This document shows positions 53,185-62,012 of a stretch of DNA of 64,000 nucleotides, one piece after another. Each line of letters begins with the position of its first letter. Position 1 is the first letter of the stretch. The notes under the pieces are model-generated. The model did no database searches, was not told where the DNA came from, and saw only the letters and a list, made by a program, of their open reading frames with translations. This DNA comes from Prevotella sp. (lineage in GTDB: Bacteria > Bacteroidota > Bacteroidia > Bacteroidales > Bacteroidaceae). Location: contig JAIKZG010000012.1 of NCBI GenBank assembly GCA_024682415.1, positions 21,446-85,445 of the forward strand. The letters are read 5' to 3'. A program made the translations under genes and the position numbers.

Positions 53185-54765
53185 ATGAAGTCTATAAACA
53201 AAGTAGCATTTATTTCGTGCGCGATAATCGTCTGCACGCTCCTTTCTTGCGCAAGGGAGAAGATAGGCATGAAGTATGAATACGCCAACAATTTAATAGA
53301 AGACAGCAAGCTCGATTCTGCCGAAATAATACTTGATGAACTCGCTACCATAACAAACCGAAACAATGCTGAAACGGCTTATTATAATCTTTTACAATCT
53401 AAGATAAATTACAGGCTAAGTAAGCCTCTCGCTAATTATGAAATTTTGCTAAAAGGCTGCATAGATTATTATGAAAAAAGAAATGATTATAATCATGTGG
53501 CGGAATGCTATCTTTACAGAGGAAATTTCAGATATGAAGAGGGGAGGAAGAAAGAGGGAATAGAAGACGTGAAGTATAGCGAATATCTTTTCCCTAAGAT
53601 AACGGATAATGTAGTGAAAAACAGAATCGTAAACAACCTTATATATATTAATATTCATGAGGGGGAATATGGGCTTGCGTTGAAATATGCCCAAAAGAAT
53701 CTGAGATATGCGCTGAAATCTCCAAAGCGAGGGTGGATAATCGACGCATATAAGCAGTATGCCGTAATTTATAATGAGATGGGCAAAAGGGATATTGCCA
53801 ACAAATATATCTATAAGTGCCTTGACTGCATGAGCGACATGACGGAAAACGACAGGGCAAGCAGTCTGGCATATATGGCAGCTTCGTTGCTAAATACTAA
53901 CCTGCCACTTGCCGACAGCTTGGCTAATGAGGCAATAAAACTGAAAAGAAATCCAAATACATATTTGGCATGTGCGCAAGTGGCATCAGCAAAAGGGGAT
54001 AATGAGCGCGCGAAGCAACTTTTAAGAATGGCTCTGAAAGAGAACAAAAAGGAGGTGGAATATTATTTCTATGATAATATGCGACTTATAGCCTATGATG
54101 AAAAGGATTATAAGACGGCATACAACATGGCATTGGAAGAGCTTAAAAAGCAGGATGACATATACAGCAAAAGGCATTCCAACAACATTCTGAACATTCA
54201 GAAGCAATATGATTTTAAAATCTCGGAACTGAAATTTTATAGAAATCTATATGTCGGCATTCTCTCTGTGATAATCATCGCGATTATACTCTTTACTATT
54301 TATATATATAGAAAATATGAGCTAAACAGAATGAAGAAGGAGCTGGCTGAGATAAAAATCATGATTGATGTTTACAGCAAGCAGATAGACGAAGCCAACG
54401 GCAAAACAGATGATAAGGAGAAAGAAATAAGGGCACTGAAAACAAAGGTGGAGAAGCTGCGCGACAAGCAGGCGGAAATATTAAATGCCGGCAAGAATAG
54501 ATACAGCGAGATTTTAAGCAATAGGGCAATAGGTAAATGGAGTAAGGCGGATATGCTTGATTTTATTGAGTATTACAGATTAATAAATCTGCCATGTGTG
54601 GTGCATCTTGAAAATGATTATAGCAAACTTTCGCCACGCTATATTATATTCATGATTTTAGAGGATATGGGCAAGGATGATAACGAAATCTGCCTTATTA
54701 TGACTATAAATGCTAATACGATTCGCTCTATTCGTTCACGAATTAACGGCAAAAAGATTTCATAA
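53185..54765 (+). CDS. Membrane-bound TPR protein with C-terminal helix-turn-helix
   Basis: 526 residues. Lipoprotein-like or signal-anchor start (FISCAIIVCTLLSC); TPR repeats at about 30-330 (ALKYAQKNLRYALKSPKRGW; YMAASLLNTNLPLADSLANE); one membrane helix near 355-375 (VGILSVIIIAIILFTIYIY); a coiled coil at 380-440; and a C-terminal LuxR-like HTH (LSPRYIIFMILEDMGKDDNE, ICLIMTINANTIRSIRSRI). This layout is a Bacteroidetes class of membrane-tied regulators with the sensor outside and DNA-binding part inside. Divergent from the C10 cluster, so it may regulate it. Confidence 0.75.
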   Translation: MKSINKVAFISCAIIVCTLLSCAREKIGMKYEYANNLIEDSKLDSAEIILDELATITNRNNAETAYYNLLQSKINYRLSKPLANYEILLKGCIDYYEKRNDYNHVAECYLYRGNFRYEEGRKKEGIEDVKYSEYLFPKITDNVVKNRIVNNLIYINIHEGEYGLALKYAQKNLRYALKSPKRGWIIDAYKQYAVIYNEMGKRDIANKYIYKCLDCMSDMTENDRASSLAYMAASLLNTNLPLADSLANEAIKLKRNPNTYLACAQVASAKGDNERAKQLLRMALKENKKEVEYYFYDNMRLIAYDEKDYKTAYNMALEELKKQDDIYSKRHSNNILNIQKQYDFKISELKFYRNLYVGILSVIIIAIILFTIYIYRKYELNRMKKELAEIKIMIDVYSKQIDEANGKTDDKEKEIRALKTKVEKLRDKQAEILNAGKNRYSEILSNRAIGKWSKADMLDFIEYYRLINLPCVVHLENDYSKLSPRYIIFMILEDMGKDDNEICLIMTINANTIRSIRSRINGKKIS

Positions 54766-54839
54766 ATGGTTAATACGCAATGCTTTAAAAGAATATTTGT
54801 CTGAAATCTTGAATTGTGAACAAATGCAAAAATAAAAAC

Positions 54840-55180
54840 GGTTTTCATAGCTTTTTTAAGCCCCGAAAAAATAAAAATGGGTTTTCGTAGCTTTTTTAAA
54901 GGCATTTTCAAAAAAATGGGCGTTTTCGTAGCTTTTTTATGGCTCGAAAAAATATTTGGCGCAAATCGTAGCTTTTTTACGGCCTGAAAAAATATTTGGG
55001 CGAAATCATAGCTTTTTTACGGCTTGAAAAAATATTTGGGCGAAATCATAGCTTTTTTATGGCTTGAAAAAATATTTGGCGGAAATCGTAGCTTTTTTAC
55101 GCCCCGAAAAAATATTTGAGCGAAATTGTAGCTTTTTTACGTCCCGAAAAAAATATTTGGGCGAAATCGTAGCTTTTGAA
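54840..55180. repeat. 40-bp tandem repeat, nine copies
   Basis: TAGCTTTT recurs at 54848, 54888, 54929, 54969, 55009, 55049, 55089, 55129 and 55170, a 40- to 41-base period. The typical unit runs TAGCTTTTTTACGGCCTGAA then AAAATATTTGGGCGAAATCG. The first three units are more divergent. It fills the gap between the regulator and the next gene, whose stop is at 55195; there is no ORF. Confidence 0.95.
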
Positions 55181-55194
55181 AGCTTGCCACGATT

Positions 55195-55959
55195 TCACTT
55201 TTTAATAAATATAAATCCTCCAATGCCACATATTGAAATTAAAAGGATTCCACCGATACAATACAAAATTGTACTTTTCTTATTATAAGAACCATCATCC
55301 CATTCATAATAATCTGGTGAAATAAGTGTATAAAACAATGCATCATTTACATCCTTTTTATTAAGATCGAAAAATCTTCCAACAAGGCTGTCTGCATACA
55401 ATGATATAGAATCATGCCCACTAATATTATCTTGCTTGATAGCATCACAAATACCATTAGATACATTTCTAAAATAATAGCAAACTGTTTTATTCTTTGG
55501 CTCAAAGCAGTATGAAACCTCATCTTCATTTTGAAAGAAATACATATTTCCTTTTTCTACTCCTTGATAAGAATAAGAAGCCGAAGCACTGGCATATAAA
55601 TAGATTCTCCTTATAAGTTTAGTATCTAAATCTAACGATTTCTTTTTAACGATATAATTTTTAAATTTGGCAATAGGCATAAATGTTTCTATATCACCTT
55701 CCGCATAATAGAAAAGGCGTAAAGAATCATTATAACAAAATCCATAAGCCTTTGAACCATCAAAGGTTATATAGGCTACATCGCTCTTTATGTTTTTAAA
55801 AAGAGCTGTTGATAGATTCGTATACAAATTATTGTATTTTTGTCTAAGTGGACTCAATCTGTTTTGTCCACAAACAGGCATAAAATATATCGACACTATA
55901 AACATCATAAATATCCTAAAAAGGATTATTTTATAAACCATTACTTGATATTTTTCCAT
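55195..55959 (-). CDS. Exported protein with C-terminal membrane segment
   Basis: 254 residues, not recognised. Signal peptide or anchor at 9-31 (IILFRIFMMFIVSIYFM...CGQ), a soluble part with many tyrosines (VAYITFDGSKAYGFCYN; LYASASASYSYQGVEK), and a final membrane helix (LYCIGGILLISICGIGGFIF) with IKK at the end. The soluble domain would face the periplasm. It has its own consensus promoter, so it is expressed as a single gene. Confidence 0.65.
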   Translation of the reverse strand: MEKYQVMVYKIILFRIFMMFIVSIYFMPVCGQNRLSPLRQKYNNLYTNLSTALFKNIKSDVAYITFDGSKAYGFCYNDSLRLFYYAEGDIETFMPIAKFKNYIVKKKSLDLDTKLIRRIYLYASASASYSYQGVEKGNMYFFQNEDEVSYCFEPKNKTVCYYFRNVSNGICDAIKQDNISGHDSISLYADSLVGRFFDLNKKDVNDALFYTLISPDYYEWDDGSYNKKSTILYCIGGILLISICGIGGFIFIKK

Positions 55960-56030
55960 GTTTGATAAACATTATTCAGCTATACGTTAGCCTTTGTTTT
56001 GTAGTTATTAATTAGCAAAAATATTATGTG

Positions 56031-56062
56031 CAAAAGTACTGCAAAGAAAGAAATCACACAAA
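56031..56062 (-). promoter_or_regulatory. Promoter of the 55195-55959 gene
   Basis: Minus strand TTTG (56062-56059), 20 bases, TACTTTTG (56038-56031): full consensus, about 72 bases before the start. Confidence 0.65.
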
Positions 56063-56088
56063 TGTTCATGGAATTTATTTTATAACCA

Positions 56089-56116
56089 CCAGAACATAAT
56101 TTGAAAGCCTCCCGAA
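56089..56116. repeat. Intergenic repeat, truncated copy 3
   Basis: CCAGAACATAATTTGAAAGC matches the first 20 bases of the repeats at 42771 and 50750 with one change, then diverges (TCCCGAAAAACG). Same orientation. The surrounding gap 55960-56213 has nothing else recognised except the leftward promoter. Confidence 0.65.
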
Positions 56117-56213
56117 AAACGAATTATGGCTTTATTTCTAAAAAAGTTGATGGCGCATGCAATATTTAAGGGCATAAGAACGTCAAAGATAATGTAAACA
56201 AAAATAGAAAGAG

Positions 56214-58295
56214 ATGAAGTATTTAAAACTAATGATTACTGCAGAGTTGCTTATGATGGGTGGCAGCGCGTTTGCCACGGCGGAGGACTCTTTGCGCTGC
56301 GACACATTGCAGAACGTGATAGTGGTGGCAAACAGAAAGTATAATTATGCCGGTAAGGCTGTCTACACGTTTACCGACAAGCAGATAAAGCAGTCGCGAC
56401 ACTCGCTCGACCTTATGGAGAACGTGAAAAATCTGCGTATCGACACGGAGAAAGGAAAGCTGGTGAACATGAAAGGTGAGGAGGTGAAGATTCTCGTAAA
56501 TGGCGTCGGAGCGTCGGAGAATGATTTGAAGAGCATTCAGGCAGACAAGATAAAGCGCGTGGAGCATTACGACATTCCGCCTGCAAGATACGCTGAATAT
56601 AGGGATGTGGTGAACATAGTGACGCGCAAGCTCGACAACGGATATAATGGCGGTTTTGATTACGCCACGGCTTTCACCACAGGTTTTATGAATGGCAACG
56701 CCTTTTTCCGCTATGTAAACGGATTCAGTCAGCTGGCAATGGATTATTCAATGAATTACCGTGCCTACGATAAGCATTATTCCACAAATGATTACATTTA
56801 TCTTTTCGAGAACGACAGGGCGGAGTATAGCTATTTTTCTAAAAACTCAATGGGCTATCGCAACCATGCTATTAACTTGAAATATGCTTATGTGAAGCCT
56901 GAGAACTTTACTTTTCAGGCAGCGTTTAACATGGCGATAATGCCTAATTATTACCGTGGCGACGAGGACATAAAGGAGATGGCTGCCGAGGGCATTAATC
57001 ATTTTAAGGGCTTGAACACCAACGACAGCCGCTATTATGCTCCTTCGCTCGACCTTTATTTCTCTAAGCAGATAAGCAAACGGCAGGAGCTTTCGCTCGA
57101 CGTGGTGGGCACATGGAGCTACGCCAAGCAGATGAATGTGGACAATGAGAGGAGCGCGGAGAACGACGCCACGATAGTGGACGACCTAATGAGGCAGCAT
57201 ATCCATAAGCAGAGCGTAATAGCCGAGGCTGTATATACGGCAAAGCTTAGCGGCAGCGCGATAAACTTGGGATATAAGGCTAATCTTACTCGCTCTAATT
57301 CCGACATCGCCAATCTCTCTACGGAAAGGCATGATTATAATTCTGATCTTACGTATCATTATCTTTATGGCGAGTGGAGCGGTGCTTACAGGCAGCTGAG
57401 CTACAGGCTGAGCGTGGGCGGAAAATATGTGAAGACAGACAACGATGTGGTGAGCTATCACAAATGGCTGTTCTCGCCAAAGGTGGTGCTCATGCAGCGA
57501 CTGGGCAAAGGATTTTCTTTGCAATATCAGCTTTCGGCAGAGCCTTCTGCTCCGTCTATATCGCAGCTAACGGACAACTATGTGCACACCACTTCAAAGC
57601 TGCTCCGCGTGGGCAACCCTTATTTGAAGACGGGCGTGGGCATTACCAATGATCTGCGATTGGATTATATGAATAAATACGTTGATATTTCTCTTGCTGC
57701 CACTCACAGCAATGTTTCCGACAAGATAGCTCGTGCCTATGAGCCAATCACGATGGGCGGCAATAAATATGTGTGCTCAAAATTCGTAAACTATGATTAT
57801 TACCGTGAGTATGGCGGAACTATGAATATCATGGCTCACCTTTTTAATAAGTCGTTAGACATTATTGCCTACACGGAATTCCTGAAGCAGGAAGCGAGGA
57901 CGTATGGCGGCGAGAAATACAGCCATTGGTATCTGCCGGTATATCTTGGCTTAAGATACAGAAATGGCAACTGGGGCGCTTCTTACATATATTCCATTCC
58001 GGGCAAAAAGCTTAGCGGAATGAGCCTTTATGATGATGAGAACAACAGCCATCTTGATGTTTATTATCAGCGTAAGAACATCCGCATTGGCGCTGCCTGC
58101 TACTGGCTTTTCACTAAAGCGAAATATCCTTCGGAGACAATTCCCAACAATGTGCTGATAAATAGAGGCAACACATATATTGACAACAACCGCTCAATGA
58201 TTACCTTAAACTTCAGCTGGAATTTCTCGAAGGGCAAGAATCTCTCCGTGGATAAGAAGATAAGCAACAGCGACTCATCCACAGGATTGTTCTAA
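56214..58295 (+). CDS. TonB-dependent-receptor-like outer membrane barrel protein
   Basis: 693 residues. Signal peptide (MKYLKLMITAELLMMGGSAFA); a plug-like domain at about 30-140 (LQNVIVVANRKYNYAGKAVY; VKILVNGVGASENDLKSIQ; RYAEYRDVVNIVTRK); then a beta-barrel with many aromatic strands, ending in phenylalanine (SSTGLF). No carboxypeptidase-like N-terminal domain, and too short for SusC, so it belongs to the outer-membrane beta-barrel group close to TonB receptors. Ligand unknown. No partner lipoprotein is adjacent. Confidence 0.78.
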   Translation: MKYLKLMITAELLMMGGSAFATAEDSLRCDTLQNVIVVANRKYNYAGKAVYTFTDKQIKQSRHSLDLMENVKNLRIDTEKGKLVNMKGEEVKILVNGVGASENDLKSIQADKIKRVEHYDIPPARYAEYRDVVNIVTRKLDNGYNGGFDYATAFTTGFMNGNAFFRYVNGFSQLAMDYSMNYRAYDKHYSTNDYIYLFENDRAEYSYFSKNSMGYRNHAINLKYAYVKPENFTFQAAFNMAIMPNYYRGDEDIKEMAAEGINHFKGLNTNDSRYYAPSLDLYFSKQISKRQELSLDVVGTWSYAKQMNVDNERSAENDATIVDDLMRQHIHKQSVIAEAVYTAKLSGSAINLGYKANLTRSNSDIANLSTERHDYNSDLTYHYLYGEWSGAYRQLSYRLSVGGKYVKTDNDVVSYHKWLFSPKVVLMQRLGKGFSLQYQLSAEPSAPSISQLTDNYVHTTSKLLRVGNPYLKTGVGITNDLRLDYMNKYVDISLAATHSNVSDKIARAYEPITMGGNKYVCSKFVNYDYYREYGGTMNIMAHLFNKSLDIIAYTEFLKQEARTYGGEKYSHWYLPVYLGLRYRNGNWGASYIYSIPGKKLSGMSLYDDENNSHLDVYYQRKNIRIGAACYWLFTKAKYPSETIPNNVLINRGNTYIDNNRSMITLNFSWNFSKGKNLSVDKKISNSDSSTGLF

Positions 58296-58331
58296 GCAAT
58301 ATGTTTTTCTAAGCGAAAACTATAAATATAT

Positions 58332-58535
58332 ACTTTATACTTGGCTAAAACTCGTGATTTTCGGCAGTTTTAGCCAAGTATAAAGTTATAATGAGCTAAA
58401 ACTTGCGATTTTTGTGGATTTTAGCCAAGTATAGAGTTATAATGAGCTAAAAGTTGCGATTTTTGTGGATTTTAGCCAAGTATAAAGTTATAATGAGCTA
58501 AAACTTGCGATTTTTGTGGATTTTAGCCAAGTATA
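58332..58535. repeat. 51-bp tandem repeat, four copies, with palindromes
   Basis: TAGCCAAGTATA recurs at 58371, 58422, 58473 and 58524, a period of exactly 51. Each unit holds arms GCTAAAA and TTTTAGC around a 17-base loop. The first unit is a nearly complete palindrome with 21-base arms (58332-58352 with 58366-58386; ACTTTATACTTGGCTAAAAC). It could end transcription of the barrel gene. Confidence 0.9.
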
Positions 58536-58549
58536 ACGGAATTATTTAT

Positions 58550-58557
58550 TATATTTG
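58550..58557 (+). promoter_or_regulatory. -7 promoter box of the ATPase gene
   Basis: TATATTTG, 26 bases before the ATG; no -33 element at the usual distance. Confidence 0.4.
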
Positions 58558-58583
58558 GCACATAAATATAAATAACTGTATTT

Positions 58584-60005
58584 ATGTTAATAGGAAGAAA
58601 ATCGCAAAAGGCAGAATTGCAGGAAGCATTAGAGTCGGAGTATTCTGAATTCGTTGCTGTGTATGGACGTAGAAGAGTGGGTAAAACGTTTCTTATAAGA
58701 GAAATGTTCAACTATCATTTTACCTTTGAGCATGCGGGAGTTGCAAATTCAAATATGCAGGAACAGCTCTATGCGTGGAAGTCGTCGCTTAACGACGCGG
58801 GGCTTAATACAAAGGATGTGCCCTCTAACTGGCTTGAAGCATTTGATATGCTCAAGGATGTTATCCGTGCTTCTGATGAGAAGAAAAAGGTAATCTTCAT
58901 CGACGAGATGCCTTGGATGGATACTCCAAGGTCGCGTTTTGTCAGTGCGCTGGAATTCTTTTGGAACAGCTGGGCTTCGGCAAGAAAAGATATTCTTCTT
59001 ATCATCTGTGGCTCTGCCACTTCGTGGATAGTAAACAATGTGTTTAAGAATCATGGTGGTCTTCATAACCGAGTAACTCACAGAATTTTCGTAGAGCCAT
59101 TTTGCTTGGCAGAATGCGAAGAGTTTGTAAAAAGCCGTAACATCGCATTGACACGTTACGACATTATTGAGGGCTATATGATTATGGGCGGAGTGCCTTT
59201 CTATTGGTCGATGCTTGAGCGCGGATTGTCGCTTAATCAAAATGTTGATAAGCTCTTCTTTTCAAAAAACGGCAAGCTAAGGTATGAATTTAATGAATTG
59301 TACGACTCGTTGTTTAGAAATCCTGATAAATATATTAATGTAGTAACTATTCTCGCAAATAAGAAATCGGGAATGGAGCGTGAGGAAATCGTGGCGGAAG
59401 CTAAAGTGCCCAATAATGGTAATCTCACCAAAATATTGGAAGATTTGGAGCATTGTGGTTTTATCTGCCGATTTAATAAGTTTGGGCAAAACAAGAACAA
59501 CGCGATATATCGCCTGATAGACAACTTCACTTTGTTTTATTTTAAGTTTATGGCTAACAACAGCCAAAATGACGAAGCATTTTGGACAAATAGCTATAAC
59601 ACTTCAACGAGATATTCATGGGTGGGGCTTGCGTTTGAAAGGGTTTGTTTTCAGCATGTTGTCCAGATTAAGAACGCGTTGGGAATTGGCGGTGTCACAT
59701 CAGCGGTATGTTCTTGGAGTATCGCTCCGCAGAATCCTCAAGACAATGGCGCGCAGATAGATATGCTTATCGATCGTGCCGACAATGTAATCAACTTATG
59801 CGAAATTAAGTTTTCGCATGATGAATATAAAATAGATAAGGACTATGATCAGCAGCTTCGTCGCAAAATAAGCAGATTTGCGGAGGCTACGAACACTCAT
59901 AAGGCTATTCATCTTACCATGATAACTACTTATGGCGTAGCGCGCAATGCGTATTGGAATCAGGTGCAGAAGGAAGTGACGGCAGATGATTTATTCAAAG
60001 ACTGA
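58584..60005 (+). CDS. AAA ATPase with DUF234/PD-(D/E)XK-like C-terminal domain
   Basis: 473 residues. N-terminal STAND/AAA-type ATPase: Walker A VYGRRRVGKTFLI near residue 29, Walker B KVIFIDEMPWMD near 103, LLIICGSATSWI sensor. A winged-helix stretch follows at about 260-310 (REEIVAEAKVPNNGNLTKIL). The end matches DUF234, with AQIDMLIDRADNVINLCEIK (D...E-x-K of a nuclease-like fold). Such ATPases are widespread in Bacteroidetes and archaea; the role is unknown, with DNA or defence-related action suspected. Confidence 0.85.
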   Translation: MLIGRKSQKAELQEALESEYSEFVAVYGRRRVGKTFLIREMFNYHFTFEHAGVANSNMQEQLYAWKSSLNDAGLNTKDVPSNWLEAFDMLKDVIRASDEKKKVIFIDEMPWMDTPRSRFVSALEFFWNSWASARKDILLIICGSATSWIVNNVFKNHGGLHNRVTHRIFVEPFCLAECEEFVKSRNIALTRYDIIEGYMIMGGVPFYWSMLERGLSLNQNVDKLFFSKNGKLRYEFNELYDSLFRNPDKYINVVTILANKKSGMEREEIVAEAKVPNNGNLTKILEDLEHCGFICRFNKFGQNKNNAIYRLIDNFTLFYFKFMANNSQNDEAFWTNSYNTSTRYSWVGLAFERVCFQHVVQIKNALGIGGVTSAVCSWSIAPQNPQDNGAQIDMLIDRADNVINLCEIKFSHDEYKIDKDYDQQLRRKISRFAEATNTHKAIHLTMITTYGVARNAYWNQVQKEVTADDLFKD

Positions 60006-60020
60006 AAAACGCTTTATAAG

Positions 60021-60605
60021 CTATCTTACAATCACTCTCATGTTAGGAGTGCCTGCTGCCGATGGAGCGAGATTGGCAGGGTAGGAGGTGAGGCGACCGC
60101 TTTCCTTTGTGGCATATCCGCCATTGTTCATGTCGTATTCATTGCCGCAGTTGGAGCAGCGAGCAATGCCAGCGTCTGTCATGCTGAGAGGACGCGCGCG
60201 CAAGGGTATGGCGTTGTCATCGTAGCAGTTGGGACATTGCAAGTCGTAGGCATGAAATTTGCCGTCTAAAGTGCCGAAACCCACTATCACGCCGTTGTGG
60301 AAGCCGAAAATCATGCTCTGCTTCTGCTCCTGAGCGTAGACGGGGCTTTTTGAGGATTGCTTGTGATTATTCTGAAACTGAAAATACTTGCCGTCGCCAC
60401 TCTGTGATATTACGCAGAATATGCCGGGCGCAAGAGGATTCATCGCGCTGGAGAGAGTGATGTCGTTGTGAATGCTGTTGTCGATATTGATGTAGCATGG
60501 GGCGGTGGAAAGCTCCTTTTCGCCACAGGCTAAGAGAGAAAGAGATAAAAATAAACTCCCACTGAAACGCAGGAGTTTATTTTTGAAATTATGTGTGAGA
60601 TTCAT
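60021..60605 (-). CDS. Lipoprotein with four-cysteine metal site (Rieske-like fold)
   Basis: 194 residues. Lipoprotein signal ending SLSLLAC. Near the end two pairs of cysteines, DLQCPNCYDD and RCSNCGNEYD, 31 residues apart, form a zinc-ribbon or rubredoxin-like site; the spacing and the G/H-rich surroundings recall a Rieske domain whose histidines were replaced by cysteines. No redox partner is adjacent. It follows argH by 9 bases, and the argH terminator falls inside its signal-peptide codons. Confidence 0.6.
   Translation of the reverse strand: MNLTHNFKNKLLRFSGSLFLSLSLLACGEKELSTAPCYINIDNSIHNDITLSSAMNPLAPGIFCVISQSGDGKYFQFQNNHKQSSKSPVYAQEQKQSMIFGFHNGVIVGFGTLDGKFHAYDLQCPNCYDDNAIPLRARPLSMTDAGIARCSNCGNEYDMNNGGYATKESGRLTSYPANLAPSAAGTPNMRVIVR
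60547..60584 (-). terminator. Terminator hairpin after argH, inside the next gene's signal-peptide codons
   Basis: Perfect 13-bp stem AAAAATAAACTCC / GGAGTTTATTTTT (60547-60559 with 60572-60584), 12-base loop; T runs belong to the stem itself. Confidence 0.6.
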
Positions 60606-60614
60606 TTGTGAACA

Positions 60615-61952
60615 CTATTTGGTGAGCTTGTCGATGGCTTCGTCCATTCTCTCAAAATGGAACTCGCTGATTACCTGCTCCATGAGAGATTTTATCTTGT
60701 CGTTGCATAGATTGCCTATGCTGCCCTCGTGGGTGTGGTGGATGTGCTTGATAGGCTTAAACTCGCCGTGCTCAATTTCCATGCCCACCTGTTTGTAGGC
60801 GTCGCGGAAAGGCATTCCGCCAGCAGCAAGCTGATTCACTTCCTCTACGGAGAACATATTATCATAGATAGGATTGTCGAGAATATTCTCGTTTACCTGC
60901 ATCTTGCTCACGATATATGAAGCCATGTTAAGACAGTCAGACAATTCATCAAATGCGGGGAGGAATGCCTCCTTGATAATCTGCAAGTCGCGGAAATAGC
61001 CTACAGGCAGATTGTTCATTATCATCATTATCTGCTGTGGCAGGTTTTGCAGCTTGTTGCTCTTGGCGCGGATAAGCTCAAATACGTCGGGATTCTTCTT
61101 GTGAGGCATGATGCTGCTGCCAGTGGTGCATTCCTTAGGCAGCTTCACGAAGTTGAAATTCTGACAGTTGAACATGCAGGCATCGAAAGCGAATTTTGCC
61201 AGCGTGCCAGCCACGGAAGCAAGGGCGAAAGCCACGTTGCGCTCTATCTTTCCTCGTCCCATCTGAGCGTAGACCACATTATAATCCATTGAGTCGAAAC
61301 CAAGGAGCTGTGTGGTGAGCGTGCGGTTGAGAGGGAATGAAGAGCCATATCCAGCCGCTGAGCCGAGAGGATTGCGATTGGTGATGCGATAAGCAGCCTG
61401 AAGGAACACCATATCGTCTACGAGGCTCTCGGCATAAGCGCCAAACCATAGCCCGAAAGAGCTTGGCATTGCCACTTGCAGATGAGTGTAGCCTGGCATG
61501 AGCACGTCCTTATATTGCTTGCTCTTGCGCTGCAACTCGTCGAAGAGAGATTTCACGTCGCCTACTATTCTGCGCAGCTCATTACGGGTGAAGAGTTTCA
61601 GATCGAGCAGCACCTGGTCGTTGCGTGAGCGGCCTGAATGGATTTTCTTGCCCATGTCGCCAAGTTTGCGAGTAAGCATCAGTTCCACCTGAGAATGAAC
61701 GTCTTCCACTCCTTCCTCTATCTTGAACTCACCCTTTTCGCATAGCGCGAGGATGTTTTTCAGTTCGCTGAGGAGCACTTTCAGTTCCTTCTTATTCAGC
61801 AGTCCTATAGTTTCGAGCATGGTGATATGAGCCATAGAGCCCATCACATCGTATTTTGCGAGATACAAGTCCATCTCGCGGTCTCTGCCCACTGTGAAGC
61901 GTTCAATCTGTTTGTTCACTTCAAAGTCTTTTTCCCATAATTTGTTAGCCAT
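60615..61952 (-). CDS. argH: Argininosuccinate lyase
   Basis: Last step of arginine synthesis, splitting argininosuccinate to arginine and fumarate. 445 residues of the fumarase/aspartase superfamily: signature TGSSIMPHKKNPDVFEL near 281, HSGRSRNDQVLLDLKLF near 112, and TSYGY-like NPLGSAAGYGSSFPL. N-terminus MANKLWEKDFEVNKQIERFT fits the family. No other arg gene in the window. Confidence 0.97.
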   Translation of the reverse strand: MANKLWEKDFEVNKQIERFTVGRDREMDLYLAKYDVMGSMAHITMLETIGLLNKKELKVLLSELKNILALCEKGEFKIEEGVEDVHSQVELMLTRKLGDMGKKIHSGRSRNDQVLLDLKLFTRNELRRIVGDVKSLFDELQRKSKQYKDVLMPGYTHLQVAMPSSFGLWFGAYAESLVDDMVFLQAAYRITNRNPLGSAAGYGSSFPLNRTLTTQLLGFDSMDYNVVYAQMGRGKIERNVAFALASVAGTLAKFAFDACMFNCQNFNFVKLPKECTTGSSIMPHKKNPDVFELIRAKSNKLQNLPQQIMMIMNNLPVGYFRDLQIIKEAFLPAFDELSDCLNMASYIVSKMQVNENILDNPIYDNMFSVEEVNQLAAGGMPFRDAYKQVGMEIEHGEFKPIKHIHHTHEGSIGNLCNDKIKSLMEQVISEFHFERMDEAIDKLTK

Positions 61953-62012
61953 AATAGTTGTCTCTCCTCTCTTATGTTATAGATTTATTATGAATTGTTT
62001 TTTGTTATCTCC

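Noticed and set aside
54840..55180. CRISPR array
   Set aside because: The whole 40-base unit is repeated with no unique spacers, and no cas genes are near.
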